A stretch of DNA of 64,000 nt, from positions 1 through 64,000 of the forward strand of contig JAHLJZ010000056.1 of NCBI GenBank assembly GCA_025602915.1. The letters run 5' to 3'. Position numbers and translations under genes: made by a program. The notes beneath the pieces were generated by a model. The model worked only from the letters and a program-made list of their open reading frames with translations. It did no database searches and was not told where the DNA came from. Positions 1 through 15,357 of the stretch are shown one piece after another; the stretch's first letter is position 1, and the number at the start of each line of letters is the position of its first letter. The stretch comes from Paraphysoderma sedebokerense. Lineage: Eukaryota > Blastocladiomycota > Physodermatomycetes > Physodermatales > Physodermataceae.

Positions 1-128
1 ATGGTTCCTCACGCAGTTAAATTCACTGTTATTGTTCTTCACAAGATTTTGTGAGCTTAACTTACTTATTCGAACAAGTAAAAATAAACCAACTCAAATT
101 AATTGTTACAATAACTGAATTTAAATAT

Positions 129-1076
129 TTAAGCTTTAACGGAAATTTTTACATGTCCATTAGACGCGGCGCCACTGTCCACATACATGCTTTGCTTCTT
201 TCCACTCATTTCTTGAGTACCACCGCCACTTCCACCATTAGTTGTAGAACCGTCAGAGTAACCTTTAGAAAGTTTGGAGACGATGTAAGGGGCGCAAGCC
301 ATAACATAATTAACCATCAAGTCCAATGAAGACGTCAATGGGGCGTATTGACCGGCAGGAGTTGAAAGTGTGGAATTAAATAGAACAGTACTGACAATCG
401 CGATGGCATTAGTAATGAATATCATTTTTGCAATACGAGTTCTGTTTTCGTTTAGATTGAAGCCTTGCGATTTGAGAAGTGGGTATAAGAATAAAGTAAG
501 AAGATAGACGGAAATGACAAAGCACGTTGTACTGGGGAGTAGGGCAGAAATTGGGGGATGGTATACTGAGCAGACTCCATTTTCGATGAGTGTAACGTTA
601 CTAGCAATGGACACTGGAATCGATACCATGAAGACTCCAATGAGAACGAGGACAGGGGTGAGAACCATGGGTTTCCAACCGTAGACTTCAATATAGCGCG
701 TAATAAAAAAGAAATAAAGAACACAATTTGAACCAAGGTAGAAGAAAACTGAAAGTGCTTCTTGAGTACCGCAATCGTTATTTATACCGTTAAGTTGGGC
801 AATTTTTACATGGTAGTAAATGATGTCGAAAACGGCCATCACATAAATAAGCTTCAGTGAGATGTTCTTTGTCCAGGAAGCACGACCAACGCCAATGACC
901 GAATAAAACAGCACGCATGTTGCCAGAGTGATACCTTTAATGATGAAGAAAGGAATAATTCAGCTGATATTTATCTTCAACCCGATTAAATAAATAAAAC
1001 ACTTACCAAAAGCAGTACCTACTCCATAAAGTACGCCCGACACATATAACATAGTCGCTGGTGTAATTCCCGCCAT
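129..1076 (-). CDS. Orphan multi-pass membrane protein (about 7 TM)
   Basis: Two exons. The first begins with the ATG at 1076 and ends in GCTTTTG before a GTAAGTG donor near 1005. The second opens after an AAAG acceptor near 930 and runs to the stop at 129, giving about 285 residues. The protein is mostly hydrophobic, with about seven predicted membrane-spanning stretches. A hydrophilic Gly/Ser-rich tail follows (SDGSTTNGGSGGGTQEMS). The pattern of short loops, an N-terminus starting almost directly with a helix, and a cytosolic-looking C-tail resembles a seven-helix receptor or a small fungal membrane protein. I see no signature of rhodopsin (no retinal Lys motif), cAMP receptor or pheromone receptor. 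Function unknown. Its 3' side lies 128 bases from the window edge and its upstream neighbour is 1.4 kb away. Confidence 0.75.
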
Positions 1077-2503
1077 TTTGAGCAATAGTGAATTGAAAGT
1101 GGGCCTTCAGAAACGTAATTTGGAGAAGCGGGGGATTGCTTCTTATATGTATTTTGAAAATTGAGAGTAACAACTGCATAAAAACAACTCATCTATTGAA
1201 ATTGTTGTCGGGGGAACTCACATAACCAATCTTCGCTTCTAGGAACGCTCCAGATTCCGTTCTACCAAGTTCTTCTGTCAGATTTCGCAAAATAACATAT
1301 TGCTGTTGTTGAAGACAGCGCAGCTATTATCCAAGCGACATAATAGAACATTCCAGCGGAATTTGAAGTAGAAAATGAGCTGTCTTCTACATCTCTATTT
1401 ACCATGGTCGCATATTCTTTTCATCATGATAATTCCGACAGGTGAAGGGGCATTGTGCTCATGAAATCTCGAAAATGCGGAGTTTCCTCTCTCCGAAGAA
1501 CATTCTTTTTCGGCGTATTCTCGTTTTAAATAATAACGAATTTTGTCTGTCGTGCGGCGTGCCTGACTGGGCCTTGAATAACGGACCCGCAACGAGAAAC
1601 GAGCTGTTGTGAACGCGTCTACACTGAGGTCAAGACTCTTCCAGCCTAACAGACAACGATAACGTCATTACATCGTTGACTACTCGTCATTCAACATTCT
1701 AGTGAGAGCATAGTCCAGATCCCGTTATACAGTCTACTTATGTTTCTATGGTCATTTCTGCTGTCATACACGCTAATGTCGTCGTCATGAACTTATGTCT
1801 GACTGGCAGACTGCAATTGCGTTGGTTGACACATTTCATAAGTTCTAGGGAGTGTAACTCTTTCAATCCTTGAAATTAGTTAATTACACTTTTCGAAATT
1901 TTCTTTCAACACCAACTGCCGAAACTGGATGTATTTCATCTCAGTAGACCTTTAGTCAGCTTCAATAACCGGTGCTTGGCGGGAATATCACAGAAACAGT
2001 AAGCAGAATACCGAAGCGAACCCTTTTTAAAATAAACCAACATAAACTACGTACCATTGTTATTTGATACCTCGCACAAATTACCCATTATGAATATCAG
2101 ATAATCCCGAACTGCTCTTCCAAGTTACTTTCAATTATTGAGAAATGGGTCGCTGGGAGTCTGGGACCCCGTATTGTTTCGTCGCTCTGCGTGAATGATG
2201 CGAATGAAATTTTCCCATACTTCTTGATAGGATTCTGAAATCACATTAGCTTTAAATGAATTCCAATGTCATTTCAACAAGTCGCTTATATTCTCATTGA
2301 ATACAATATATAATTTTAAAATTTGATAATACAAGTGTGTTCAAGGAAGGGAGTATACAAGATGAGAAGTACAATCCACACTCTGGATCCAAACAACTGC
2401 GACTAGGATCAGTCTGCTTTACATTCTCTAGGCGATATCATGAGCGCTTAATATTGGCTCCTGAAAGCGATAGAAACGGCTAGGCACTGTGACATTTCTG
2501 ACT
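1077..2503. other. Intergenic, 1.4 kb, no gene seen
   Basis: Upstream region of the orphan membrane protein and 3' side of the acidic-protein gene. Short open frames are present but none has recognisable protein character or consistent splice signals. AT-rich stretches occur near 2280-2340. I see no repeat, tRNA or element remnant. Confidence 0.5.
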
Positions 2504-4094
2504 CTATAATTCAGTTTCAGCAGACTGCGCTACAACTTCCATGGCTGTTTCAATTTCTAAAGATCTATCGACGATTTTTCCATGGCGAAGCTTCAATTGA
2601 GACAAATGTGCGGTGAGGGAATTAAGGTCACCGGAATGAAGGTCTAGATTGAAGAAGGAAGTGAAAGTGGAGAATAATTAAACAATCAGACAAAGCCAGC
2701 CTCAAAATAAATGGATTGTTACCTGATTCAGCGACGAGGTTATTCAATTCTTCGTTATCAATGGGTACTTCCGATTCTTGAATTTCCATTTCAACGTCGC
2801 TCTCATCATCGGATCCCTGAAACAAGATATTGTTAAGCAATGCGGTTATAATCCAAATATACCGAGGTTAATGTTCTTACCTCTTCTGCATCAAAATATT
2901 CTTCTTCATCATCCTGAAGTTGAATTTCACCTCGAAGAGCAGCTTCGTTTACAAGACCTTCCACTTCTGTCTCATCGATTTCTGACCCGTTTTCTTCAGC
3001 CTCGTCATGCTCATCGTCAGTTTGGGATGAATCTGAATCAGATGGCAAGAAATCGCTATCTTCCTCGTCATCTTCGGTAGCAAACTACTCCCAGTTCAAG
3101 GGCACATATATTTAGATGTCTGTAGAAAAGGCATATGTTATAAGAGGAAAAAAACGAACCGCGGATTCAACAGGGACGTAGGGAGGAGAGCGGGCTTCTT
3201 CACGCAATTGCTTGATCTTTAAAATACAAATATCAGATCATACGATTGAGTCAATATCAGTATGCTTGGACAACACACCTCGGCTTCATCGATTTCCTCA
3301 TCGAATGAAAGGTCATCCAATTCATGTTTGTTCGCGACATAATCTTCGTCTCCGTCATCGTGCTCGGAAGTCTTGATTGAGAAACAAGTTACATTTGATT
3401 AATTGCAGGAAAAGTTAATCAAAGATTGCTACTTTTTAAGTACCTCAAGTTCCGAAAATTTAATTTCCTTATGGAATGCTTCTGCTTCCGCAACAAGATG
3501 TTGGACCTGACGTATAAAGTAGTATGGGAAATTGGGTTGACGCGAGTTAGGGCACCAGTGTGAAAAAAATAGAGACTGTAGAAGAGCGAACCTCTTGTTC
3601 GACAGATTCTTCTTCCGCAGAATTGTCCGATTCACATTCTGAGTCCTATTATGTGAGAAATGAATTAGAAGGCAATTAAAGTACATGACTCATCGAATTT
3701 CGCATGCTGCAAAATCCAATAAACAAGAAATAGCGTACCTCTGTTTCGGAACCATTCTCAACCTCTTGATCACTTTCTTCCAAGTAGTCAGAGTCTTCAG
3801 AATCGTCAGCGGTCTAATGATAAATCAGTTGAAAAGTTTCTTAGTAAGTGGGGTCATAGACGCAGAAGGATGTTGTTCACATAGCGCGGCGACGATGTAG
3901 GCTTTATGTCAAAACGGATCCATCGATAGGGACCGCAAGTATTGAATCTTAAGCATAGAATGTTTGTACCGTACCTCCATCTCGAGAAATTTTACGTGCA
4001 TTTCATCATGGGCCTTTTCTTTCAATGCATTTAGGGACTGTTGCTGTGCGTTGTCGGCGATAGGGGAGGAAGCGGAAGGAGGTAGGCCCATCAT
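2504..4094 (-). CDS. Highly acidic hypothetical protein, nine exons
   Basis: Nine small exons (about 55-210 nt) join in phase from the ATG at 4094 to the TAG at 2504, giving about 300 residues. Successive exons begin after clear AG acceptors and end at GT donors, with short introns. The N-terminal 39 residues are neutral (MMGLPPSASSPIADNAQQQ). The middle is dominated by Asp/Glu/Ser, for example TADDSEDSDYLEESDQEVEN and DDLSFDEEIDEAE. The last 45 residues look helical (LHSGDLNSLTAHLSQLKLRH). Such composition is typical of nuclear or nucleolar chaperone-like or chromatin proteins, but I do not recognise a family. The pieces are too acidic and too consistently in frame to be chance. Shared intron phases (mostly phase 0 at GAG^GT) suggest the acidic repeats could be modular. 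Function is not assigned. Confidence 0.7.
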
Positions 4095-4354
4095 CTTGAC
4101 AGAGAGAGTAGACTTAATAAGAGTAAATACTGTGTGTGTAGAGAATAATGCAGTTTTTTCGGATCAGAGAATAAAGCGAGAGAGTTGGCGGTGGGAAAGG
4201 GAACTCGGCCGAGAGAGGGAATCTCACCTTCCAACGGAATCACGCGCCCGCTGACAATGGAGAATGCAACAGAGAAGAATTATTATATTTATTTGAATAA
4301 AATTCAAGATTTTATTTGTATTCTCTTCATGCTGAAGCCTGGCCTTCATTTCAT

Positions 4355-7058
4355 TTAGAACTCAAATTCATTTCGAAATCCATCCACATTCCTCTCGTCG
4401 CAAAACTTCACTAGATCCCCTCGATTCATCAACAAGCAAGCCATCTTCAGCGTGTCCCATACATTAGAACTCATAAACCCGCTAGTCACCCGAACCTTCC
4501 TGCTGCCTGCCGGTCCTTTGCCTTTACCGTCATCGTTCCATTCTACTTCCCATTCGTCACCACCAATTTGTAGCGTCAATGCAACCAACAAATGTTCGGC
4601 TGCCTCGCGGTGCTGTCCCATATTAATACACGAGATCGCAAGGTTATATCGAGCCCGTATGAAAGATGGATTAATCTGAAGTGCATGAAAGTAGGCGTCA
4701 ATCGCTCGACTTGTGGAGTGTGAATTAGCCAAAGTGGCGCCAAGTTTGTTCCACAACAAGTAATCCTACCACCAACCAAAAGTCAATAAATTTTTAGAAT
4801 CAGTTGTTCGTCAAAATCCACAGTGAACTTACGTCAGGCCTCTTTGCCAACGCGGCTTCGAAACAATCTACAGCTTTCTCGTACTCCTCCGACAAATTAA
4901 ATAGCACACCCAGCCCGACTTGCACGTCCGCATCCAAATCTTCCCCTGGATTCGACCTGGCAGCTTCCAAAAATAGACTACTAACATAATCAAAACGACT
5001 ACCGCCTCCATTTCGAACTCTTCCTTCCTCTAATATAACTTTGTACCTTTGGTGATGACTGATCCAGCTCTCTAATGCATCCAGTGAATCCTGTTCACAA
5101 TTTTCGTTTGTATAAGATACGGCAAGAGCAAGCCAAGCGTCTAATACTTTCGGATCGAGTTCTACAGCTTTGCGAAGAGCCGCAATCGCTTGGGACTCTC
5201 TTTCATTCTCCTGTTGTCGGGTACCGAGTTGATACCATGCCGAAGCGTTTGACGGGTCTGTTTGTACGGCTGCCTCTAGAGCTAAAATTTCTTCGGGAAG
5301 GGTCCGATTATGAGCAGATAACTCGAGGTGAGGAGTACCCATAGTTAAATAAGGATTATCGGGCTCAAACTCGTAGTGATCATATAACGGGTTGTCGGCC
5401 CTAAATGCAGATGATTCGGCGTGTCGGTCCCAGTCATTCTGTAATGACTGCCATTCTGGATCATCAGATTGAACATTCTTCAACGATTCACTAAACTCAG
5501 CCATCGACTGCTCATACTGTCGAATCCAATCTGCCGTATCATCCGCATTCTTAAAAGCCATATCAGCGCCATCAAATTCTTGAGTATGATTCTTGATAAA
5601 TTCTTCATCGAATTCTTCCACCCAGTTCTTCTCCATCGTCTTGGCAAATTCTTCAGTCCAAATGTTTCCATCGGACTGCTCACTCTGCGCCTGGTTCGCA
5701 ATAAAGTTTTCAACCCGGTCATTGAATTCGCTGGCCCATGTACCTCCTCGAGTTTCAGCTGAACCTTTGGCTGAGATTTGGGAAACAACTTTGTTTCCTT
5801 CAATGGAAACTTCCTGATCCCGTAACTTCTGCATGAAGTCTAAAAATTTAGAATTTTTAAATTTAGAGTTAGACGAGGTATCGATTGAAGCCAATAGCGC
5901 CCCAGCTGTCTGTGCTAAAGCGTCGTTCTCGGTTAGACTTTCCGAATTCCGTTCTGCTGTCAGGTTTTCTGCCTCGGTGAATGCACCCACCCAGTCATTC
6001 TCAGCTATGGACCATCCGCCAGAAGACAAAACGGAAATGACATTTTAGGACGGAAGTGTTGGAATAACCGACAAGGGTAAGAAAAAGAAGTTAACATGAC
6101 AGAAACAAACCTTTGGCTTCTTCAAAGGCCTTTTCCAGAGCTGCGTGAGTTTCGGGCGACATATCTTTAAGCAATTCCTGGCGGTGATGCTGAAATCGAG
6201 AGAATTCTTGAGCCCATTGCGCTGCTTGTATATAAATTATAAATAATGAACGTTAATACTTTCCCTACAGCGACGTCAACGTGCTGAAGAAAATCCAAAT
6301 TATACCGTCAGGAGGCCGGTTATAGATCTGTTCAAACTCTCTGAAGTCTTCATGTCGTATTAAATGATTCGCCGGGGCACTGTTCTGAAACTTTGCAAAG
6401 TCATTCGCCCATTCGTGATGCTCAAGTTGCTGTGATGATAGCGGAGCGCCTGCGGCAGTGTCGATGTGCTCAATTTCACTCTTTAACTCGTTGAATTGAA
6501 ATAAGTCTTGGGGCGGATGTCCGTGAATAGCATGATGATGTTGTGAATTCCTAAGGAATTCTTCCGAAAACTATATTACAATAAAATGTTTTAGTACTTC
6601 AAATACGGGAGGGCGTCGTAATTCCAAATGTCACTAGATAAATCCCAATCCAGATGGTCCAGACAAAGAAGGGAAACCGTACCTCACGGTCTTGTGAGAT
6701 ATCTCCGGCCGGTCTATTACGTAATTGCTACGACAACGAGTTGTTCAAGTTAGCCTGTAGTACTTTACCTTTTTCATTATAGAGTTAAGTGTGTCCATGA
6801 ACAAGAAACACAAACCATTCGGCTCGACCCTTCCCCGGCGGCGAAACGATCCTATTACAATGAAATGACAGTTAACAAACGGGTACATAGTTAGGTCGGA
6901 ATGCGTATTAATTTCAAATCAAGATAAAGAAAGTCTTTTTATGACAAACTAACATGATGGAGGGAATTATCCTGGTTAAACTGTTTGGCAAACGAAGCCA
7001 GAGGGTTAACAGGGCCACAATCCGCCCCACTGTTAACCAAATCAGAGAATCCCGACAT
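4355..7058 (-). CDS. PEX5: PEX5, peroxisomal PTS1 import receptor
   Basis: Cytosolic receptor that binds the C-terminal SKL-type signal of peroxisomal matrix proteins and docks at PEX13/PEX14. Seven exons give about 716 residues, a normal length. The start MSGFSDLVNSGADCGPVNPL carries the conserved cysteine (residue 14) that is monoubiquitinated for receptor export in this family. The N-terminal half holds seven WxxxF/Y pentapeptides (WANDF, WAQEF, WVGAF, WASEF, WTEEF, WVEEF, WIRQY), the PEX14/PEX13 binding motifs. The C-terminal half is a TPR array, including the diagnostic stretch RPDDYLLWNKLGATLANS followed by RARYNLAISCINMG. Exon 6 starts at 6004 after CATAG. The last exon starts after GGTAG near 4766. 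The gene lies on the same strand as the acidic-protein gene downstream, 260 bases apart. Recognition is certain; the exact N-terminal exon joints are inferred. Confidence 0.96.
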
Positions 7059-7402
7059 GCTTGAAGCAGATGTAGGCTATATTATCAGCGTGGATTATTG
7101 ATATTTGAGTGAAGTAACCAAAAAATAGATACGGATGTCGAATTGATAAATGTTTGAATTCAGGCCAAAGTCGATGAGGCGAAATGTCCGCTGGTGAAAT
7201 ACCAGTCACGTGATTAGAATGATTCGCAAGGCTTGCCTGGCTCGTTTGACTATTAAATTGACTGATAATTACAATATAGAAAAGTTGTGCTGCTATCAAC
7301 GACTAGACTTTTCTTGCCTCATTTCTCTCCTGCAGTTTATACATACTTAATTACGAATTTACCACCGAATTTATTTAAATCCTTGGTTAGTTGTCTCTTA
7401 CG

Positions 7403-7624
7403 ATTATAAGGAATCAGGTGAATCAGGTAAACCTCGTTAAAGGTTTGTGGTTCGTTAACAACTGTTGCTAAGACATCGATTAAGGAAAAGATCGGAACGA
7501 TGAAGCCTATAACGCAAAATTCAAGGACGGCTTGAAAGATTCAGTAAAAGATGTCTTAGCAACAGTTGTCAATGAACCGCAAACCTTTAACGAGATTTAC
7601 CTGATTCACCTGATTCCTTACAAT
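7403..7624 (+). mobile_element. Fossil Ty3/Gypsy-like gag scrap in an inverted duplication
   Basis: Two 75-nt arms (7403-7477 and 7550-7624) are inverted copies of one another, about 93% identical, around a 72-nt spacer. Reading the spacer and right arm forward gives a short stretch with the flavour of Ty3/Gypsy-type Gag: AYNAKFKDGL followed by EPQTFNEIYLI, comparable to the TFNEL region of fungal and plant gag genes. The piece is a broken remnant of a few dozen codons. No LTR, protease, reverse transcriptase or integrase is nearby. The arm divergence suggests the duplication is not brand new but not ancient. The assignment rests on a short match by eye. Confidence 0.45.
7403..7624. repeat. 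Long inverted repeat, 75-nt arms, 72-nt loop
   Basis: Left arm 7403-7477 pairs with right arm 7550-7624. Both carry the sequence AAGGAATCAGGTGAATCAGG or its complement at the outer part, and GTTGCTAAGACATC or its complement at the inner part. Seventy of 75 positions match and the five differences are all transitions. An RNA crossing the region would fold into a long hairpin. I see no target-site duplication outside the arms. Confidence 0.85.
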
Positions 7625-8261
7625 GATTTATTTATAGCTCCATCCCCGAATATGCATTCTAGAGTGTAAATACTGTATAATTGTTTTCAAATTAGCGCTA
7701 AAGCTGCCCATGATGGACGTAGGAGTTCCTCTTCCTTGGACTTATCTTGCCGTGTTGTAGTTTTCTGCTTTTGAGTTTTATCAGCATCGAGAGCTCTAAA
7801 AGATTTCAGTACAAAATTTATTTTGGGGGTTAACATGTCAATTTCAAAGTTTACCAATGTGGTATCTTGCATATTTATGACCCAACATCTGACGATAATC
7901 CAGCGATGTTATTCCACAACACGCAAGATTTTGTACCAGGGATGTCAATATTCCGAGACGGCAAATCATAGTTAGGTCCTTGCGTATTACAGTATTCTTT
8001 ATTTTGTCTCTCTATGTGGAAAGCCATTACTACATGGATAGCTGATCTGCTGAGCATAGAAAAAGTTCCCAGTCCCAAACATCAAATAGGAATATATTGA
8101 AAACAGTTCTACTTAAAACACTTCTAATATATTATACACGGTCTAAAATCACTAAAATCTATGTGACACTTCCATGCAGGAAATATTCAAATGTAAACTA
8201 CAGCTTGGTAGCAGAAAAGTTAATCTTACAGACACTATCATACATGTTCTACCAATTTTAA

Positions 8262-11200
8262 TCAGGCAATATGTCTAATCTTCTCTATTGTCGTGTCAAT
8301 TTCCATGCCGACGACACCATCATCTTCATTTTCCTTGTGATCGGAAGCTTTCAGATGTATTTCAATTTTTGGAGACCGCCATGTTTCAAAATGTTTAGGA
8401 TTGAGATCATTGCCCAGGGGTTTCTTGGCTCTTAAAATGCTACAGGACGTACATTGATTAGTCTAAAAGCCTTAGATTATGGTAGTAGTTCAAGAAACGG
8501 AGTTGGAACTTACGCGTAGTATTTCCCATCTTCAACCTGAACAGACGGGGAACCAGCGCCCCATGGTACATTTAGAGATACCTTTCCATCCCATACGACA
8601 GGTTCAAACATTCTATCGACCATGTCAAATCGTCCGGAGCCTTGTTGTCCTGCAATGTAGCCGACGAACTGATCATTATCAAATCGGTACAGAGCAAGAG
8701 TGAACAGTGGGATGGGATGTTCGAATCGGATATTGAATGTGACATTATTGTTGGCGTTATCGAGCTTGGTAACACTGACAAGTTCATTGGATGTGCGATA
8801 TGTCTTGTTGTCATATGCTACATTAGGGTACGGTGAGTCGGGCCCAGGTAAAACTCGGATAGACCGTTGATAATTTCCCTAATTGAAGTATTGGCGTTAT
8901 TGACGTACTGGCAGAAAAATGGTCATAATCAAAAACAAACCTTGAATCCAGCGTAAGGAACTGAAATAGGGAAGTAATCTTTTTCATCCTCGGTAGCTGG
9001 TACTATTGAAATATAACCAGAATATATCCATCTTCCATCTTCCTGCATGTCTGTGGCAGGATATATGGTCACACCAACAACAGCCCTGCCACCTGGAGCT
9101 ACCAGCACTGTGTCTCTTGAGAACTTAACTCTGGATGGTTTATGAACGAGAGATGGCACGTCCGGGTTCACCCCACTTACTGAAACACCAGGGGTGTGTG
9201 TGAGAGAAAACTTCATCGGTTTGGGACCATTATTGTGGATAGTGAGGGAAACAACTTCACGACGCATCGAATTTGAAGCTTTAAGTTCCAATTTGCTAGG
9301 CGTAACAATTGCCTTGTTAAGAATTGTCGAATACACGTTGATGAGTCCGGCTCCTTGTCTGTCAATGAAGAACATTTGTAAATTAGACAAATTCCTTTAG
9401 TATTTCGGAAAATCTAGTATGTAATACCTGGCAACGGATAATTTGTTAGGCATGTCACTAGTGTCACCAGGGACGGCATTGTTAAGCATGACATCCCTGA
9501 TCTGAGGGGGCTTTGCATCGGGATGAGCTTCAAGGTATGTAGCTACAGGGAAATATAGTTTAGTTAAAATTACGTCGACTTCTATCAAATTTAATGGTCC
9601 TCTTACCTATTGCACCAGCGACGTAGGGCTAAACAATATTGAAATTGCTCGGTTAATGATGATGCAATTAAATCGCAATGATGATCTACTTTGATATGCT
9701 TACCGAAGACATACTAGTCCCGCTCAAGACTGCATATTTTACACCTTTCATAGGCATAGCAGAGTACACTAGTCCACCAATACCAGCGATATCAGGTTTA
9801 ATTGCCAAGGTACCGGACAAGCCCCATGAACTGAAAGCGGAAATGGTACCAGCTGTCGGATTCTTCAAGATCAATTCACCTTCAGGGAAGCTAACCGTAA
9901 GACGGTTCGACGAAAGTTCGGATTTGAGGATCGCGTTGAGAATCAGAACACCATCTGTGTCGGACACAGCGACTGCGGGAATTTTGATGTTTTCGTCTGA
10001 CGGTGCAATACTCAAAACACCTTTGGCATTATTGTAAATAATGACGCCGGCAGCTCCAAACTTTTGGGCATTAAGGATTTTCTCGACGAAAGTGCAAGCC
10101 CCTCGACGAATTAGAACAAGCTTATTTTCGAATGAAGTACCACTGGGTGGCGTGAATTCAGGACCGCATGCATCGTTGGCAACAGAAGAATCTTTAGAGG
10201 CATAGACGACCTGAGTAGGCGGAAGTGTGGAAGGATTCGGCGTTGCTTCTCCTGTGGAAAAGGAAATATCTTTCTGTTCGGTGGCGGACAGGCGGAGAAA
10301 GCGAGAAACGTAGAATTGGTTATCAAATGAGGCAACCGATAAGGCTTTCCTGTTACATTCGTCAGTATGCAACCTCTAATACAAAATTCAAGGGATAGAC
10401 CTACTCTGCAATGGCAGGGGCTCCGGTCTGCCATAATCCTTTTGCTCCACTGTTGCCCGCTAAACCAACAAATGAATTGTTACTATCTGCCTATTAAATA
10501 AATTGAAGAAGAATCCATTCACTCACCACTCGCAACTACAACTACGCCAAGATTGACTAATCTATCGGCAACAATCGATGTCGGATACGTCGGCCAAACA
10601 GATCCACCACCAATACTTAAATTGATAATTTGCATTCCGTCTTCACGAGCTTTCGTCATGGCGTCCTAAATGATGATTGAATGTAAACAGATAATTATGC
10701 ATGTGAAACATTTAAACGGAGACCTACAATCATAATATCAGGCATAGTTGTGCCATTGCATCCGAATACACGATATGCACCCAACAATGAGTTTGGAGCA
10801 ACTCCGGTCTACAAGCCTCTGTCAGTATTAAATATAATCTTCGATTGTGAGAAAAATTCATACGATTTTATCGTCTCTACCGCCAATAATTCCAGCCACT
10901 ATATTAATCGAAATGAAAGTTAATAATGGTTTATAATTAATATAAGCGGCGACAGAATTTGCGACCAGCGCTACATACCATGGGTGCCGTGACCACTCTC
11001 AGGACAAGGCATCGGATCTTCGTCCCTGCTAATAGGGCTCCCAAACCCGGTATACAAATCACCAACGAAATCATAGCCCCACAACACCCTACATCCTTCA
11101 CCACTTCCAACTTTGTCGCACTGGCCGAATGCTGGATGTGTGTAATCGACACCAGTGTCAATCACTCCAACCCGAACCTTCGATCCAGTAAAACCGAGCT

Positions 11201-11848
11201 TCTTTTGAGTGTCTTCCACGCCAGTCATATTGTGAGCGAAACGCAGTTGAGGAACGTTGTCTTGAGTTGGAGTCATTGCTTCTGGAAATGGTTTCTCGAC
11301 GAAGCGAGAGTGAGATTCCGCTTTGGGGTGATCCATTCGAAACTGCAAAGCAGCCAAAGAGTGATTCACATTATTAATACCACCCTCGCAGGTTAAATGA
11401 GAACTTGTGATGACTTACCATTGGCCACACACTCTTCACTCCTTTCATACTCATTATTGTTTCGAGATCTTGATCGCTATCTAACACAAGTGATATTCCA
11501 TTGTACAATTCTTTGAAAGCTTTGCGTTCTGCAAATCGGATTTTTCGACTTTTCAAGGATGACCGGAATGAAGCATGTTGGCGGTCGATTTCGTTCGTAG
11601 GGGTCCCGTCTGCTGTCGGTGGCTAGAATTGTGTACGAGAATCAAGTTCGGTCAATGAATCACTCTCACCAAATCGTAAACGTGATTAGAATCATTTCGA
11701 GCAATACCTGTTGAAATTCAATGATGTAGGCTCTTTCCGTTACTTTATCTTGTACATTTGGCGGTGCTCGTTTTAATACTCGCGAATCAATCGACGAGAC
11801 GAAAACGCACGACAGTGCGATCAGTTGAATGAAGAAGCCAATATACAT
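8262..11848 (-). CDS. Secreted subtilisin-like serine protease (S8) with PA insert and Fn3-like tail
   Basis: Extracellular endopeptidase of the S8A family. It starts with a signal peptide (MYIGFFIQLIALSCVFVSSI), then an inhibitor I9-type propeptide (ERAYIIEFQQ ... MKGVKSVWPM). The catalytic triad is visible: Asp in VRVGVIDTGVDYTHPAFG, His in ESGHGTHG, Ser in LSGTSMSS. Between His and Ser lies a PA domain (ENKLVLIRRGACTFVEKI ... KFGAAGVIIYNNAKG), which in this family gates substrates. The oxyanion Asn region reads VVVASG then GNSGAKG across an intron. After the catalytic domain comes a beta-rich Fn3-like/DUF1034 domain (SLTIHNNGPKPMKFSLTH) and a second beta region. The last exon ends at the TGA at 8262. 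More than ten introns; about 880-900 residues. Likely involved in nutrient acquisition or host-tissue degradation (inference). Confidence 0.94.
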
Positions 11849-14947
<3,099 letters not shown>

Positions 14948-15357
14948 AGTATTGTTAAATTTAGAGGAACACGGTTTCATGGCTGTCTTCAAATTCGCTT
15001 GAGAGTTGGAAATGAGAATGGAGGATGGGCTTCGTTGGTTAAAACTGCAAGTCTGAGGTTTTGGTACATTGAATGGAAGGGTCACCCTTGTCGCATTGTG
15101 TTTGGGCATTTGAGGTTATGTAATAGCGTTTAAATTTCTATGACAATAAATTAGTAAAATTTTATAATGGGCGTTCGGTTCATATGCCCATGTTGAATAA
15201 TCACTGCTGTCAGAGGCTGATTTCGTGTCTCGAAATTGGCCACACGGTCTTTTGTGCCCGACTTTATTTAGATTTTAATTACATCATTGGTACTTCTTCC
15301 GCATTAACGATTGAATTAGATTATCATTAATATAAATTCTAATACCTGATATTCTGT
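14948..15357. other. Convergent 3' region between DLD and the DOMON gene
   Basis: Tail-to-tail spacer of 410 bases. AATAAA at 15145-15150 on the plus strand probably serves DLD, and TTTATT near 15263 (AATAAA on the minus strand) could serve the DOMON gene. No gene seen. Confidence 0.5.

Larger units (their letters stand above)
7059..8261. other. Intergenic, 1.2 kb, with a fossil retroelement hairpin
   Basis: Separates the PEX5 start from the 3' end of the subtilase gene. Its only notable content is the inverted repeat described separately at 7403-7624. A short minus-strand frame at 7687-7872 ends RPSWAALALI but has no supporting exons. The rest is unremarkable AT-rich DNA. Confidence 0.5.

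Noticed and set aside
7687-7872. Minus-strand frame ending RPSWAALALI with a possible acceptor before it
   Set aside because: No upstream exon with protein character could be joined; it may be a gene scrap but cannot be supported.
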